NCBI GenBank assembly: GCA_013362785.1
Contig: JABFVM010000188.1
Location: 1 to 46,066 of the forward strand
DNA from: Streptomyces sp.
GTDB taxonomy: Bacteria > Actinomycetota > Actinomycetes > Streptomycetales > Streptomycetaceae
Reading direction: 5' to 3'
Length of the DNA stretch: 46,066 bases
The translations under genes and the position numbers were made by a program. The notes below the pieces were generated by a model, which was given only the letters and a program-made list of their open reading frames with translations, ran no database searches and was not told where the DNA came from. Positions within the stretch are counted from its first letter, which is position 1. Every line of letters begins with the position of its first letter. Shown here piece after piece: positions 31,280-39,135 of this stretch.

Positions 31280-32410
31280 GACGGCGACCGACTCCGTGGA
31301 GACGCTGAGCGACGACACCGACGTGGCGTTCGGATCCGGGATCACCTCGGGAGCGGCCACCGTGAACGCGGCGGGCAGGCGGACCTCGGTGCCGGCGTAA
31401 CGCACGACCACTTCGACCGGGCCCGGCTCCAGCACCGGCACGACGGCTGCCAGCACCAGCGGCACGCCCGATTCCGCATTCGGAGCGGATGCCGGAGCGG
31501 GCGCCGGACCGGCCCCCTGACCGGATCCCTGGCCGGACCCCGGAGCAGACACCGGGCCGGACGCCATAGCCACCGGCTGCCCGCCGATGCTCACGCTCCC
31601 GGCCCGCAGCAGTTCGGCCCCGTCGAAGTAGGTGTCGGCCAGCTCGATCCCGATCGTGTCACCGGGCTTCGCCGTACCGTCGCCGCCCGTGTCCACCCCG
31701 GCGATCCGGTAGCCGCACGCCGGAGTGCCGCCCGACGGGGGCGTCAGCCGCACGATGGCGCCGGGATGCCGTCGGTGGAAGTCGAGCAGCCCGCCCAGCA
31801 CGGCGTACGCGGCGCGCCCCTTGCAGGAGCCGGCCCCCTCCGCCAGTGCGGCATGGTCCCGTGCCGCCTGCTCCCAGCTGCCGCCGTCGCCCTGCACGGC
31901 CAGACATGCGGCGGCCAGGCCGCGCATCAGCGTCCACTCGCCGTCGTCGGCCGGCGTCCGGGGGATCACGCTCAGGGCGTTCCGGCACTTGGCCGGGTCG
32001 CGGAGCAGGTCGTACACGCTCGCCGGGTCCGAAGTGCCGTCCAGGTTCGGCGAGTCGGGGCCGGGCGGGAGCCAGGCGGGGGCGTCGAGGAACTTGCGGG
32101 TCATGGTGGGGCTGGGGGTGGGAGCCGGGCTCGCACTCGCCGTTCCGTCCCGGGTCGCGCTCGGTGTGGCCGTGGGTGCGGCCGCGCCGATGTGGCCGTC
32201 CGCCGACGGTCGTACCGGGGGAGTGGAGCCGCTCGGCGGGCCGGTCGGCAGCCCTCGGGTGCCGTTGGAAGGGCCGGTGGTGACGATGCTGCTTCCGCCG
32301 CCCCTGTTGTCCGCCGTGCCACCCCCGTCACCGGTGAAGGCGGCGGCCGCCACCGCCACCGCCCCTACGACGAGCAGCCCCGAGATACGCATCCCGAGGG
32401 AAACCGCCAT
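30983..32410 (-). CDS. Unknown membrane-anchored protein with low-complexity linker; overlong C-terminus
   Basis: The 475-residue frame starts with a single hydrophobic segment (MRISGLLVVGAVAVAAAAF), then a ~75-residue Ser/Thr/Pro/Gly linker, then a compact domain (~105-300) with AWLPPGPDSPNLDGTSDPASVYDLL and three or more cysteines (KCRNALSV, AACLAV, SCKGRAAY), then an immunoglobulin/IPT-like region ending FTVAAPEVIPDPNAT. I recognise no named family; it looks like a cell-surface protein. Residues from about 378 on are the antisense of the cytochrome b gene and have no visible fold, so the natural stop may have been lost or the gene may end in an unstructured tail. The start may also be the ATG at 32392. 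Confidence 0.68.
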   Translation of the reverse strand: MAVSLGMRISGLLVVGAVAVAAAAFTGDGGGTADNRGGGSSIVTTGPSNGTRGLPTGPPSGSTPPVRPSADGHIGAAAPTATPSATRDGTASASPAPTPSPTMTRKFLDAPAWLPPGPDSPNLDGTSDPASVYDLLRDPAKCRNALSVIPRTPADDGEWTLMRGLAAACLAVQGDGGSWEQAARDHAALAEGAGSCKGRAAYAVLGGLLDFHRRHPGAIVRLTPPSGGTPACGYRIAGVDTGGDGTAKPGDTIGIELADTYFDGAELLRAGSVSIGGQPVAMASGPVSAPGSGQGSGQGAGPAPAPASAPNAESGVPLVLAAVVPVLEPGPVEVVVRYAGTEVRLPAAFTVAAPEVIPDPNATSVSSLSVSTESVAVSVPPQRVLPLGPLPAHHPGPHTPTGLRVPQCHADVARHNDADGEGQPVVDEGRAGAPDQGCEVGEPHHQAGAEHHQRGAGDPGRVDLLPGVELARRTR

Positions 32411-32578
32411 GACGCCCCCCGTTGTTTCCGGCCCCCGAGGGCTGCGGCAGCCTCCGGAGGTTTCCTCATCATCGGGCCGGGGGTGCGGTTGGGGGAAGCG
32501 GCTTTAGGTGATCGTCAGGGGGATTTCAGGTACGGGGCGTTTCCTTCTGCCGGCAGCCGCAGTCCCGGCCCGCGGCCC

Positions 32579-33604
32579 TCACGCCCCGAAATCCAACAGG
32601 ACCTTGCACGACCGGCTTCGGTCCGCCGCCAGTTCGAAGGCCGACTCCGCCTCCCGTACCGGCACCACCGCACTCACCAGCCCGTCGAACGACCCCTCCG
32701 CCGCGAGCAGTTCCAGCGCTTCGTCGAACTCCCCGTCGAACCGGAACGCCCCCCGCACCTCGATCTCCCGGCTCACGACGAGGTTCCCCGCGAACGGGCT
32801 CCTCCCCGGCGGCAGCATCCCCAGCTGGACCACGACACCACCGCGCCGCACCAGCCGCAGACAGGTGTCCAGCCCCGCCGCCACACCGGACGCCTCGATC
32901 GCCACGTCCACCTCGGAAGGCCACCCGGCGTCATCCGGATCGTCGGCCCGTACGACGGTGTCGGCGCCCGCGATCCGCGCGTACCGCAGGGCCGCGGGCA
33001 GCAGGTCCGTCACCGTGACCCGCGCGGCGCCCGCCGCCTTCGCCGCCGCGACCACCAGGCATCCGATCGGACCGGCGCCGGTGACCAGGACATGCCTCCC
33101 GGCCACCTCCCCGGCCCGCCGCACGGCGTGCAGGGCGACGGACAGGGGCTCGGCGAGGGCGGCGCGCCGCAGGTCGAGGCCGGGCGGGAGGGGCCGCAAC
33201 TGGTCGGCGGGGACGGTCAGTCGGGCGGCGAACCCGCCCTGTACGTGCGGGTAGCGGGCCGCGCTGCCGAGGTAGCGGGTGTCGCGGCAGACGTTGCGCC
33301 GCCCGTCCGCGCACTCGGGGCAGACCCCGCAGGGCGTCGCAGGGTGCACCGCGACGGCCGTACCGGGAGGCGGCCCGGACGCTCCGGCGCCGTAGGAGAC
33401 GACCGTCCCGACCACCTCGTGGCCGAGCAGCATCGGCTCCCTCAGCCGGAAGTCGCCGACCCCGCCGTGCCGCCAGTAGTGCAGGTCGGAGCCGCAGACG
33501 CCGCCGTAGCGCACGGCGACCAGCGCCTGCCCGGGGCCGGGTGCCCGCGTCGGCACCTCCTCGACCCGCAGGTCGCCCGCACCGTGGATCACACAACCGA
33601 GCAT
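32579..33604 (-). CDS. Zinc-dependent L-idonate 5-dehydrogenase-like enzyme
   Basis: The 341-residue zinc MDR enzyme has catalytic zinc ligands Cys37 (GGVCGSDLHYW) and His62-Glu63 (LGHEVVG), structural zinc cysteines Cys92, Cys95, Cys98 and Cys106 (PCGVCPECADGRRNVC), and the nucleotide motif VLVTGAGPIGCLVVAAAKAAG. CGSDLHYW with GHE is typical of the sorbitol/L-idonate dehydrogenase branch; context selects L-idonate 5-dehydrogenase (idonate to 5-ketogluconate). ATG 33604 has AAGGAGG upstream. It is the last gene of the gluconate operon, 14 bases after the SDR gene. The frame remains open for 2.9 kb, but only this part encodes the dehydrogenase. Confidence 0.85.
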   Translation of the reverse strand: MLGCVIHGAGDLRVEEVPTRAPGPGQALVAVRYGGVCGSDLHYWRHGGVGDFRLREPMLLGHEVVGTVVSYGAGASGPPPGTAVAVHPATPCGVCPECADGRRNVCRDTRYLGSAARYPHVQGGFAARLTVPADQLRPLPPGLDLRRAALAEPLSVALHAVRRAGEVAGRHVLVTGAGPIGCLVVAAAKAAGAARVTVTDLLPAALRYARIAGADTVVRADDPDDAGWPSEVDVAIEASGVAAGLDTCLRLVRRGGVVVQLGMLPPGRSPFAGNLVVSREIEVRGAFRFDGEFDEALELLAAEGSFDGLVSAVVPVREAESAFELAADRSRSCKVLLDFGA

Positions 33605-33618
33605 CCCCGAGGCCTCCT

Positions 33619-34395
33619 TCACAGCACGCTGGTCATTCCGCCGTCGACGTACAGCACCTGTCCGCTGACGAAGTCCGCGGCCGGGGAGGCGAGGAACAGC
33701 ACCCCGCCCACCAGGTCCTCGGTACGGCCCCAGCGGCCGGCCGGGGTGCGGCGGCGCACCCACGCGCTGAACTCCTCGTCCCGGACGAGGGGCCCGGTCA
33801 GCTCGGTCTCGATGTAGCCGGGGCCGATGCCGTTGACCTGGACGCCGTACGGGCCCCAGTCCGCGCACATGCCCTTGGTGAGCATCTTCAGCGCGCCCTT
33901 GGTGGCGGCGTAGGGCGCGATGCCGGGGCGGACCACCTCGCTCTGCAGGGAGCAGATGTTGACGATCTTTCCGTGGCCGCGTTCCGTCATCCGCCGGGCC
34001 GCCTCCCGGCCGACCAGGAAGGCGCTGGTCAGGTTGGTGTCCAGGATGCGGTGCCAGTCGGAGTCGGTGAACTCCAGGAGCGGGGCGCGCAGTTGCATGC
34101 CCGCGTTGTTGACCAGGATGTCGAGCGGGCCCACCCGCTCCTCGACGTCCGCGATCCCGGCGGCCACCGAGGCGCTGTCGGTGACGTCGAACACGGCCGT
34201 GTGGACGTCGCCGGGCGGTTCGGCGGCCTTGAGTTCGGCGGCGGCCTCGGTGAGGCGTTCGCCGTCCCGTCCGTTGAGGACCACCGTGCAGCCGGCCTCC
34301 GCCAGACCGCGGGCGAGCGCGTGGCCGATGCCCCGGCTGGAGCCGGTGACCAGGGCCGTGCGGCCGCCGATGTCGAAGAGGGGGTGAGCCGTCAT
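33619..34395 (-). CDS. Gluconate 5-dehydrogenase-like SDR (5-keto-D-gluconate reductase)
   Basis: The 258-residue classical SDR carries ALVTGSSRGIGHALARGLAEAG (NADP(H) motif, residues ~14-35), LVNNAG, the catalytic serine in VNICSLQSE and the Tyr-X3-Lys in APYAATKGALKML; a C-terminal ASPAADFVSGQVLYVDGG follows. The sequence style (DIGGRTALVTGSSRGIG) is that of IdnO/Gno enzymes, which reduce 5-ketogluconate to gluconate. It lies between the permease (24-base gap) and the zinc dehydrogenase (14-base gap), all on the minus strand, so an operon is very likely. The step links L-idonate oxidation to gluconokinase. Confidence 0.88.
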   Translation of the reverse strand: MTAHPLFDIGGRTALVTGSSRGIGHALARGLAEAGCTVVLNGRDGERLTEAAAELKAAEPPGDVHTAVFDVTDSASVAAGIADVEERVGPLDILVNNAGMQLRAPLLEFTDSDWHRILDTNLTSAFLVGREAARRMTERGHGKIVNICSLQSEVVRPGIAPYAATKGALKMLTKGMCADWGPYGVQVNGIGPGYIETELTGPLVRDEEFSAWVRRRTPAGRWGRTEDLVGGVLFLASPAADFVSGQVLYVDGGMTSVL

Positions 34396-34419
34396 CGTCG
34401 TATCCCTGTCCCGGTGTCG

Positions 34420-35847
34420 CTAGATGATCAGCGAGAGGAGGAGGACCACACCGCCGGCGACGACCGAGATGATCGTCTCCATGACGGACCAGGTCTTGAT
34501 GGTCTGGCCGACGTTCAGGCCGAAGTACTCCTTGACCAGCCAGAATCCGGCGTCGTTGACATGGCTGAAGAAGAGCGAGCCGGCGCCGATGGCGAGGACC
34601 AGCAGGGCCGCGTGGGTGGTCGACATGTCGGCCGCGAGCGGGGCGACCAGACCGGCCGCCGAGACCGTGGCCACCGTCGCCGAGCCCGTCGCGAGACGGA
34701 TCGCCACCGCGATCAGCCAGGCCAGCAGCAGTGCCGGGATCGACCAGTCCTCGGAGATTTCGAGGATCATCTGCCCCACGCCCGTGTCGATCAGCGTCTG
34801 CTTGAAGCCGCCGCCGGCGCCCACGATCAGCAGGATGCCCGCGATGGGCGCGAGGCTCTTCTCGACCAGCGGCGAGATCCGCTCCTTGCCGAACCCGGCG
34901 GGCCTGAGCAGCGTGAAGATGCCGACGAGCACGGAGGCGAGAAGGGCGATCAGCGGCGAGCCGATGACGTCGAAGACCCGCTGGACGGTGTTCTCGGGGT
35001 CGTCGATGACGATGTCGACCAGCGCCTTGGAGAGCATCAGGACGACGGGGAGGAGGATCGTGGCCAGCGTGGCCCCGAAGGCGGGCCGCTTCTCCGGGTC
35101 CTTGGTCACGCGCTGCGCGGGGTCCTGGGCGGCGCCCCCGATCTCGGCCAGCATCCGCTCGGGAGCCTGGACGTCCACCCAGCGTGCCGCGTACCGCGAG
35201 AACACCGGGCCGGCGATGATCACGGTCGGTATCGCGACGAGGACGCCGAGCGCCAGCGTGACACCCAGGTCGGCGCCGATGGCGTCGATCGCGACCAGCG
35301 GGCCGGGGTGCGGCGGGACCAGGCCGTGCATGACGGACAGACCGGCCAGTGCCGGGATGCCGATGCGCATCAGCGAGTAGTTGCCGCGCTTGGCGACCAT
35401 CAGCACGACCGGGATCAGCAGGACGACGCCGACCTCGAAGAAGAGCGGCAGCCCGATCACCGAGGCGATCAGCACCATCGCCCACGGCATCGAACGGCCG
35501 CCGGTCCTGGCGAGGATGGTGTCGACGATCTGGTCGGCGCCGCCCGAGTCGGCGAGCATCTTGCCCAGGATCGCGCCGAGGGCGATCAGCACGCCCACGC
35601 CGGCGACCGTGGTGCCGAGCCCGGTGGTGAAGCTGGCGATGACCTTGTCGAGCGGCGCCCCGGCGATCGCGCCGAGCGCCAGCGACCCGAGGGTCAGCGA
35701 CAGGAACGCGTGGAGCTTGAACTTGGTGATGAGCAGGACGATGACGGCGATGCCCGCCAGGACGGCGACGCCCAGCTGAGCGTGGCCGGCCGAGGTGATG
35801 GGCTCGACCGTGTCCGCTGCCAGCATCTCGACACTGAGTCTGGTCAC
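34420..35847 (-). CDS. gntP: Gluconate:H+ symporter, GntP family
   Basis: The 475-residue membrane protein has about 12-14 hydrophobic segments. Family-specific stretches include ITKFKLHAFLSLTLGSLALG, GFTTGLG-like text (SFTTGLGTTVAGVGVLIALGAILGKMLADSGGAD), HGLVPPHPGPLVAID, ATGSATVATVSAAGLVAPL and FSHVNDAGFWLVKEYFGL, all diagnostic of GntP/GntT/IdnT transporters. It should import gluconate or idonate. GTG 35847 has AAGGGA upstream; an ATG at 35826 is an alternative. It follows the gluconokinase gene by 71 bases in the operon. Confidence 0.93.
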   Translation of the reverse strand: MTRLSVEMLAADTVEPITSAGHAQLGVAVLAGIAVIVLLITKFKLHAFLSLTLGSLALGAIAGAPLDKVIASFTTGLGTTVAGVGVLIALGAILGKMLADSGGADQIVDTILARTGGRSMPWAMVLIASVIGLPLFFEVGVVLLIPVVLMVAKRGNYSLMRIGIPALAGLSVMHGLVPPHPGPLVAIDAIGADLGVTLALGVLVAIPTVIIAGPVFSRYAARWVDVQAPERMLAEIGGAAQDPAQRVTKDPEKRPAFGATLATILLPVVLMLSKALVDIVIDDPENTVQRVFDVIGSPLIALLASVLVGIFTLLRPAGFGKERISPLVEKSLAPIAGILLIVGAGGGFKQTLIDTGVGQMILEISEDWSIPALLLAWLIAVAIRLATGSATVATVSAAGLVAPLAADMSTTHAALLVLAIGAGSLFFSHVNDAGFWLVKEYFGLNVGQTIKTWSVMETIISVVAGGVVLLLSLII

Positions 35848-35918
35848 GGGGGTTCCCTTGCAGGTACGGGGATGGGGGACGCGTGGGGGATGGTGACTTG
35901 GGGAGGGTGCCCGGAGGA

Positions 35919-36443
35919 CTACTGCGGCGAGTCCGTGCCGGGCAGGTCGTTCAGTGCCTTGACGGCCCGTTCGGTGATCTCCTCCGGGCCGCCGGCGACA
36001 TCCACGGCGACTCCGGCCTCGTCCGACTGGAGCGGCTGGAGGGTGGCGAACTGGGAGTCCAGCAGCGCGGTCGGCATGAAGTGCCCCTGCCGGTGCGACA
36101 TCCGGTCCTCGACGAGGGCCCGGTCACCGGTGAGGTGCACGAACACGACACCGGGTGCGGCGGCCCGCAACCGGTCCCGGTACGACCGCTTCAGCGCCGA
36201 GCAGCTGACCACCCCGCCGAGCCCGGCCCGCCCGTCCGCCCAGGCGCCGATGGCATCGAGCCACGGCCACCTGTCCGTGTCGTCGAGCGGGGTGCCGGCC
36301 GACATCTTGGCGATGTTGGCCTGCGGGTGGAAGTCGTCGCCCTCGGCGTACGGGACGCCGAGCCGGGCCGCGAGCAGGGGACCGATGGTGGTCTTGCCGG
36401 TGCCCGCGACGCCCATGACCACGACGACATGGGGGGAGTTCAT
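35919..36443 (-). CDS. gntK: Gluconokinase (GntK/IdnK)
   Basis: The 174-residue P-loop kinase has Walker A GVAGTGKTT at residues 11-19. EGDDFHPQANIAKMSAGTPLDDTDRWPWL, SCSALKRSYRDRLR and HFMPTALLDSQFATLQPL are the gluconokinase signatures. It phosphorylates D-gluconate to 6-phosphogluconate for the pentose phosphate pathway. The length is normal. ATG 36443 has GAGG upstream. It is the first gene of the minus-strand operon and is divergent from the GntR-type regulator, with 147 bases between the starts. Confidence 0.94.
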   Translation of the reverse strand: MNSPHVVVVMGVAGTGKTTIGPLLAARLGVPYAEGDDFHPQANIAKMSAGTPLDDTDRWPWLDAIGAWADGRAGLGGVVSCSALKRSYRDRLRAAAPGVVFVHLTGDRALVEDRMSHRQGHFMPTALLDSQFATLQPLQSDEAGVAVDVAGGPEEITERAVKALNDLPGTDSPQ

Positions 36444-36511
36444 CGCTGCCTCACTGTCTGCTGTCTCCGTCGACACATGGCGTCCGTGGACGCCGACGCA
36501 ACTGAAACCCA

Positions 36512-36527
36512 TTAGGTACGACGAATT
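36512..36527. promoter_or_regulatory. Weak candidate operator in the gntK/GntR divergent gap
   Basis: TTAGGTACGACGAATT contains the GT-N3-AC core typical of FadR-subfamily operators, with only partial dyad symmetry outside it. It lies 68 bases before gntK and 64 bases before the regulator gene. Confidence 0.3.
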
Positions 36528-36590
36528 CAAGAGGCTGTGATGAATAAGTCTGACTTTTTGTTCGTGTGATCTGCCCCGTACGCTGAGTGC

Positions 36591-37292
36591 ATGAGCACAC
36601 CGGGCCGGGGGCTGCACGGCCATGTACTGGAGACCCTCGGTCCCGCGATCGCCGCGGGCGAGTATCCGCCCGGCAGCGTCCTGCGCACGGACGAGCTGGC
36701 GCAGCGCTTCGAGGTGTCGCGGTCGGTGATGCGCGAGGCGGTGCGGGTCCTGGAGTCCATGCACCTGGTCGAGTCCCGCCGCCGCGTGGGCGTCACGGTG
36801 CGCCCCAAGGCCGAGTGGAACGTCTACGACCCCCAGGTCATCCGCTGGCGTCTGGCGGGCGCCGACCGTCCGCAGCAGCTGCGCTCACTGACCGTGCTGC
36901 GCTCGGCGATCGAGCCGGCCGCGGCCGGCCTGGCCGCCAAGCACGCCACCGCCGACCAGTGCGCCGAACTCACCGAGTGCGCCCTCGGCATGGTCGCCAA
37001 CTCCCGCGGCCATCAGCTGGAGGGCTACCTCGTCCACGACGTCGCCTTCCACCGCGCCATCCTGAACGCCTCCGGCAACGAGATGTTCGCCCGCCTCGGC
37101 GACGTGGTCGCCGAGGTCCTCACCGGCCGCACCCACCACGAGATCATGTTCGAGGACCCCGACCCGGCCGCCGTGACCCTCCACGTCCAGGTGGCCGAGG
37201 CGGTCCGCGCCGGCGACGCGGTACGGGCGGAACACCTGACCCGCGAGATCACGGTCGGGGCCCTCCAGGAACTGGACATCCTGGCGCCGTAG
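36591..37292 (+). CDS. GntR-family regulator (FadR/FCD subfamily) of the gluconate operon
   Basis: The 233-residue regulator has an N-terminal winged helix (residues ~8-75: GHVLETLGPAIAAGEYPPGSVLRTDELAQRFEVSRSVMREAVRVLESMHLV) and a C-terminal FCD ligand domain with metal-site residues visible in EGYLVHDVAFHRAILNASGN (Asp and His), HHEIMF and LHVQVAEAVRAGD. It is divergent from gntK and probably represses the idonate/gluconate operon, with gluconate or 6-phosphogluconate as inducer (inference). ATG 36591 has no clear ribosome site, so it may be leaderless. A candidate half-palindromic site (TTAGGTACGACGAATT, 36512-36527) is present in the gap. Confidence 0.9.
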   Translation: MSTPGRGLHGHVLETLGPAIAAGEYPPGSVLRTDELAQRFEVSRSVMREAVRVLESMHLVESRRRVGVTVRPKAEWNVYDPQVIRWRLAGADRPQQLRSLTVLRSAIEPAAAGLAAKHATADQCAELTECALGMVANSRGHQLEGYLVHDVAFHRAILNASGNEMFARLGDVVAEVLTGRTHHEIMFEDPDPAAVTLHVQVAEAVRAGDAVRAEHLTREITVGALQELDILAP

Positions 37293-37313
37293 GCATGATC
37301 CGCCGGACGGGCC

Positions 37314-37697
37314 CTAGCTCGGGAACTCCCCGTCCACGTACACCCAAGCCCCGTCCACCCGCTCGAACCGGCTCCGCTCATGCAGCGAGCCGCCCCGGTA
37401 GGACGCCCGGAACTCCACCGTGCCGGTGGTGTGGAACGCCGTGCCGTCGCCCGCCGCGAGGATCTCAAGGCCGGTCCACCGCATCCCCGGATCGAGGTCC
37501 AGCCGAGCGGGCCGCGTCCGCGGATGCCAGGTCCGCAGCAGATACGCCGCATCGCCCTTGACGAACGCGCAGTACCGCGACCGCATCAGCGCCTCGGCGG
37601 TCGGCGCGGCCGCGGTGCCCGCGTGGAAGCGGCCGCAGCAGTCGCCGTAGGACTTGGACAGCCCGCACGGGCAGGGGCGCGTGGTCATGTCTGCCAT
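37314..37697 (-). CDS. YchJ-family protein with SEC-C zinc motif
   Basis: The 127-residue protein has the N-terminal SEC-C motif CPCGLSKSYGDCCGRFH, which binds zinc through Cys-X-Cys...Cys-Cys/His. It is followed by the YchJ/NTF2-like domain APTAEALMRSRYCAFVKGDAAYLLRTWHPRTRP and RFERVDGAWVYVDG. The role of YchJ proteins is unknown. The start is ATG 37697 or ATG 37688. It follows the M1 aminopeptidase by four bases on the minus strand and probably belongs to the NRPS-aminopeptidase transcript. It converges with the GntR gene, with 21 bases between stops. Confidence 0.88.
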   Translation of the reverse strand: MADMTTRPCPCGLSKSYGDCCGRFHAGTAAAPTAEALMRSRYCAFVKGDAAYLLRTWHPRTRPARLDLDPGMRWTGLEILAAGDGTAFHTTGTVEFRASYRGGSLHERSRFERVDGAWVYVDGEFPS

Positions 37698-37701
37698 TGT
37701 G

Positions 37702-39135
37702 CTAGCCCGCCGCCCGCGTCTCGGCGCCGGGCAGCGGCGGCAGCGTCGCGCCGTACACCCACGCCTCGAACAGCTCGTCCACCGGCTCGGTCGCGAAGCG
37801 GGCCACGTGGGAGATGAAGGCCTTGGTCGTCACCGTGCCGTTTCGGTGCTGCGGGCCCCAGTTGCGCAGCATGCGGAAGAAGGCGATGTCGCCCAGCGCG
37901 CAGCGCACCGCGTGCAGGACGAGCCCGCCCCGCTCGTAGAGCCGGTCGTCGAACATCGACTTCCGACCTGGATCCGCCAGCCGCAGATCCTGCGGCTGCG
38001 ACGCCAGCAACCGGTGCGCGATGGCGGCCAGTTGCTGCGCCGTACGCCCGCCCGAGCGCTCCGACCACAGCCACTCCGCGTACTTCGCGAACCCCTCGTT
38101 CAGCCAGATGTGCCGCCAGTCCGCGATGGACACGCTGTTGCCGAACCACTGGTGCGCCAGCTCGTGCGCCACCAGCCGCTCCGAACCCCGCGCCCCGTCC
38201 ACATGGTTGGCGCCGAACAGCGACAACCCCTGTGCCTCGACGGGCACATCGAGTTCCTCCTCGGTCACCACGACCGCGTACTCGTCGAACGGGTACGGCC
38301 CGAACAGCTCCTGGAAGACGTCCATCATCTGCGGCTGACGCGCGAAGTCCCGCGAGAAGTCGCCCAGCAGATGCGCCGGGATGTGCCCGTGCTGCGGCAC
38401 CCCGCCAAGGCCCGGGTCGCCCAGCAGCACCGTCTGGTACTTGCCGATCGACAGGCCGACCAGATAGCTGGACGTCGGCGCCGACTGCTCGTACACCCAC
38501 GTCGTGGTCGACGCCTTCGTCGTCCGGGTCAGCAGCCGCCCGCCCGCCACCACCGCGTACGCCGACGGCGTGGTGACCGAGATCTGGTACGACGCCTTGT
38601 CGGCGGGCCGGTCGTTGCACGGGTACCACGACGGCGCACCGATCGGCTGGCTCGCCACCAGCGCCCCGTCCTCCAGCTCCTCCCAACCGATCCCGCCCCA
38701 GGGGCTGTTCACCGGCTTGGGGTTGCCCGACCAGTGCACCTCGACCGTGAAGGCCGCCCCGGCCCGGATCGGCTTGGCGGGGCGCACCCGCAGCCTGCCG
38801 CCGCGGTGCGTGTAGTGCGGCTGCCGTCCGTCGAGCCGGACCCGCCCGATCTTGAAGTCGGACAGGTTCAGCACGAACTCGGTGAGCGGCGAGCGCCCCG
38901 CGATCGCGTTGATCCGGGCCGTCCCCGACAGCCGGTTCGGGCCCGGGCGGTAGTCCAGCGCGAGCTCGTACCGGTGCACCCGGTATCGCGGGTCGCCGTG
39001 CTCCGGGAAGTACGGGTCCGCGCCCGCCGTCTGCTGAACTGCCACTGCTGTCTGTGCTCCCTGCGCCGTACTGCTGCCACTCCGTGCCGGCCCACCGCTC
39101 TCCGGCCCCGAGTGGGCCGCGCTCAGGGACGCCAT
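37702..39135 (-). CDS. M1-family zinc aminopeptidase
   Basis: The 477-residue metallopeptidase has the zinc motif HELAHQW (His324, Glu325, His328) and Glu347 in LNEGFAKY, the HEXXH-X18-E pattern of family M1. The N-terminal beta-saddle domain contains RVHRYELALDYRPGPNRLSG and WYPCNDRPADKASY. The usual exopeptidase motif GXMEN is replaced near GLSLFGANHV, so strict aminopeptidase activity is uncertain. No signal peptide is visible; the first 45 residues are Ser/Gly/Ala-rich. ATG 39135 lies inside the end of the NRPS gene (13-base overlap), so translation is probably coupled. A role in trimming or releasing the NRPS product is a hypothesis. Confidence 0.88.
   Translation of the reverse strand: MASLSAAHSGPESGGPARSGSSTAQGAQTAVAVQQTAGADPYFPEHGDPRYRVHRYELALDYRPGPNRLSGTARINAIAGRSPLTEFVLNLSDFKIGRVRLDGRQPHYTHRGGRLRVRPAKPIRAGAAFTVEVHWSGNPKPVNSPWGGIGWEELEDGALVASQPIGAPSWYPCNDRPADKASYQISVTTPSAYAVVAGGRLLTRTTKASTTTWVYEQSAPTSSYLVGLSIGKYQTVLLGDPGLGGVPQHGHIPAHLLGDFSRDFARQPQMMDVFQELFGPYPFDEYAVVVTEEELDVPVEAQGLSLFGANHVDGARGSERLVAHELAHQWFGNSVSIADWRHIWLNEGFAKYAEWLWSERSGGRTAQQLAAIAHRLLASQPQDLRLADPGRKSMFDDRLYERGGLVLHAVRCALGDIAFFRMLRNWGPQHRNGTVTTKAFISHVARFATEPVDELFEAWVYGATLPPLPGAETRAAG

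Noticed and set aside
33604..35485. Minus-strand open frame continuing upstream of the idonate dehydrogenase, giving a 968-codon frame with it
   Set aside because: Only 32579-33604 has dehydrogenase motifs. The rest is a shadow of the SDR and GntP genes, and a good AAGGAGG precedes ATG 33604.
33541..36540. A 999-codon plus-strand frame across the gluconate operon
   Set aside because: It has no recognisable domain, Arg/Asp/Gln-biased composition, and lies antisense to four convincing genes.
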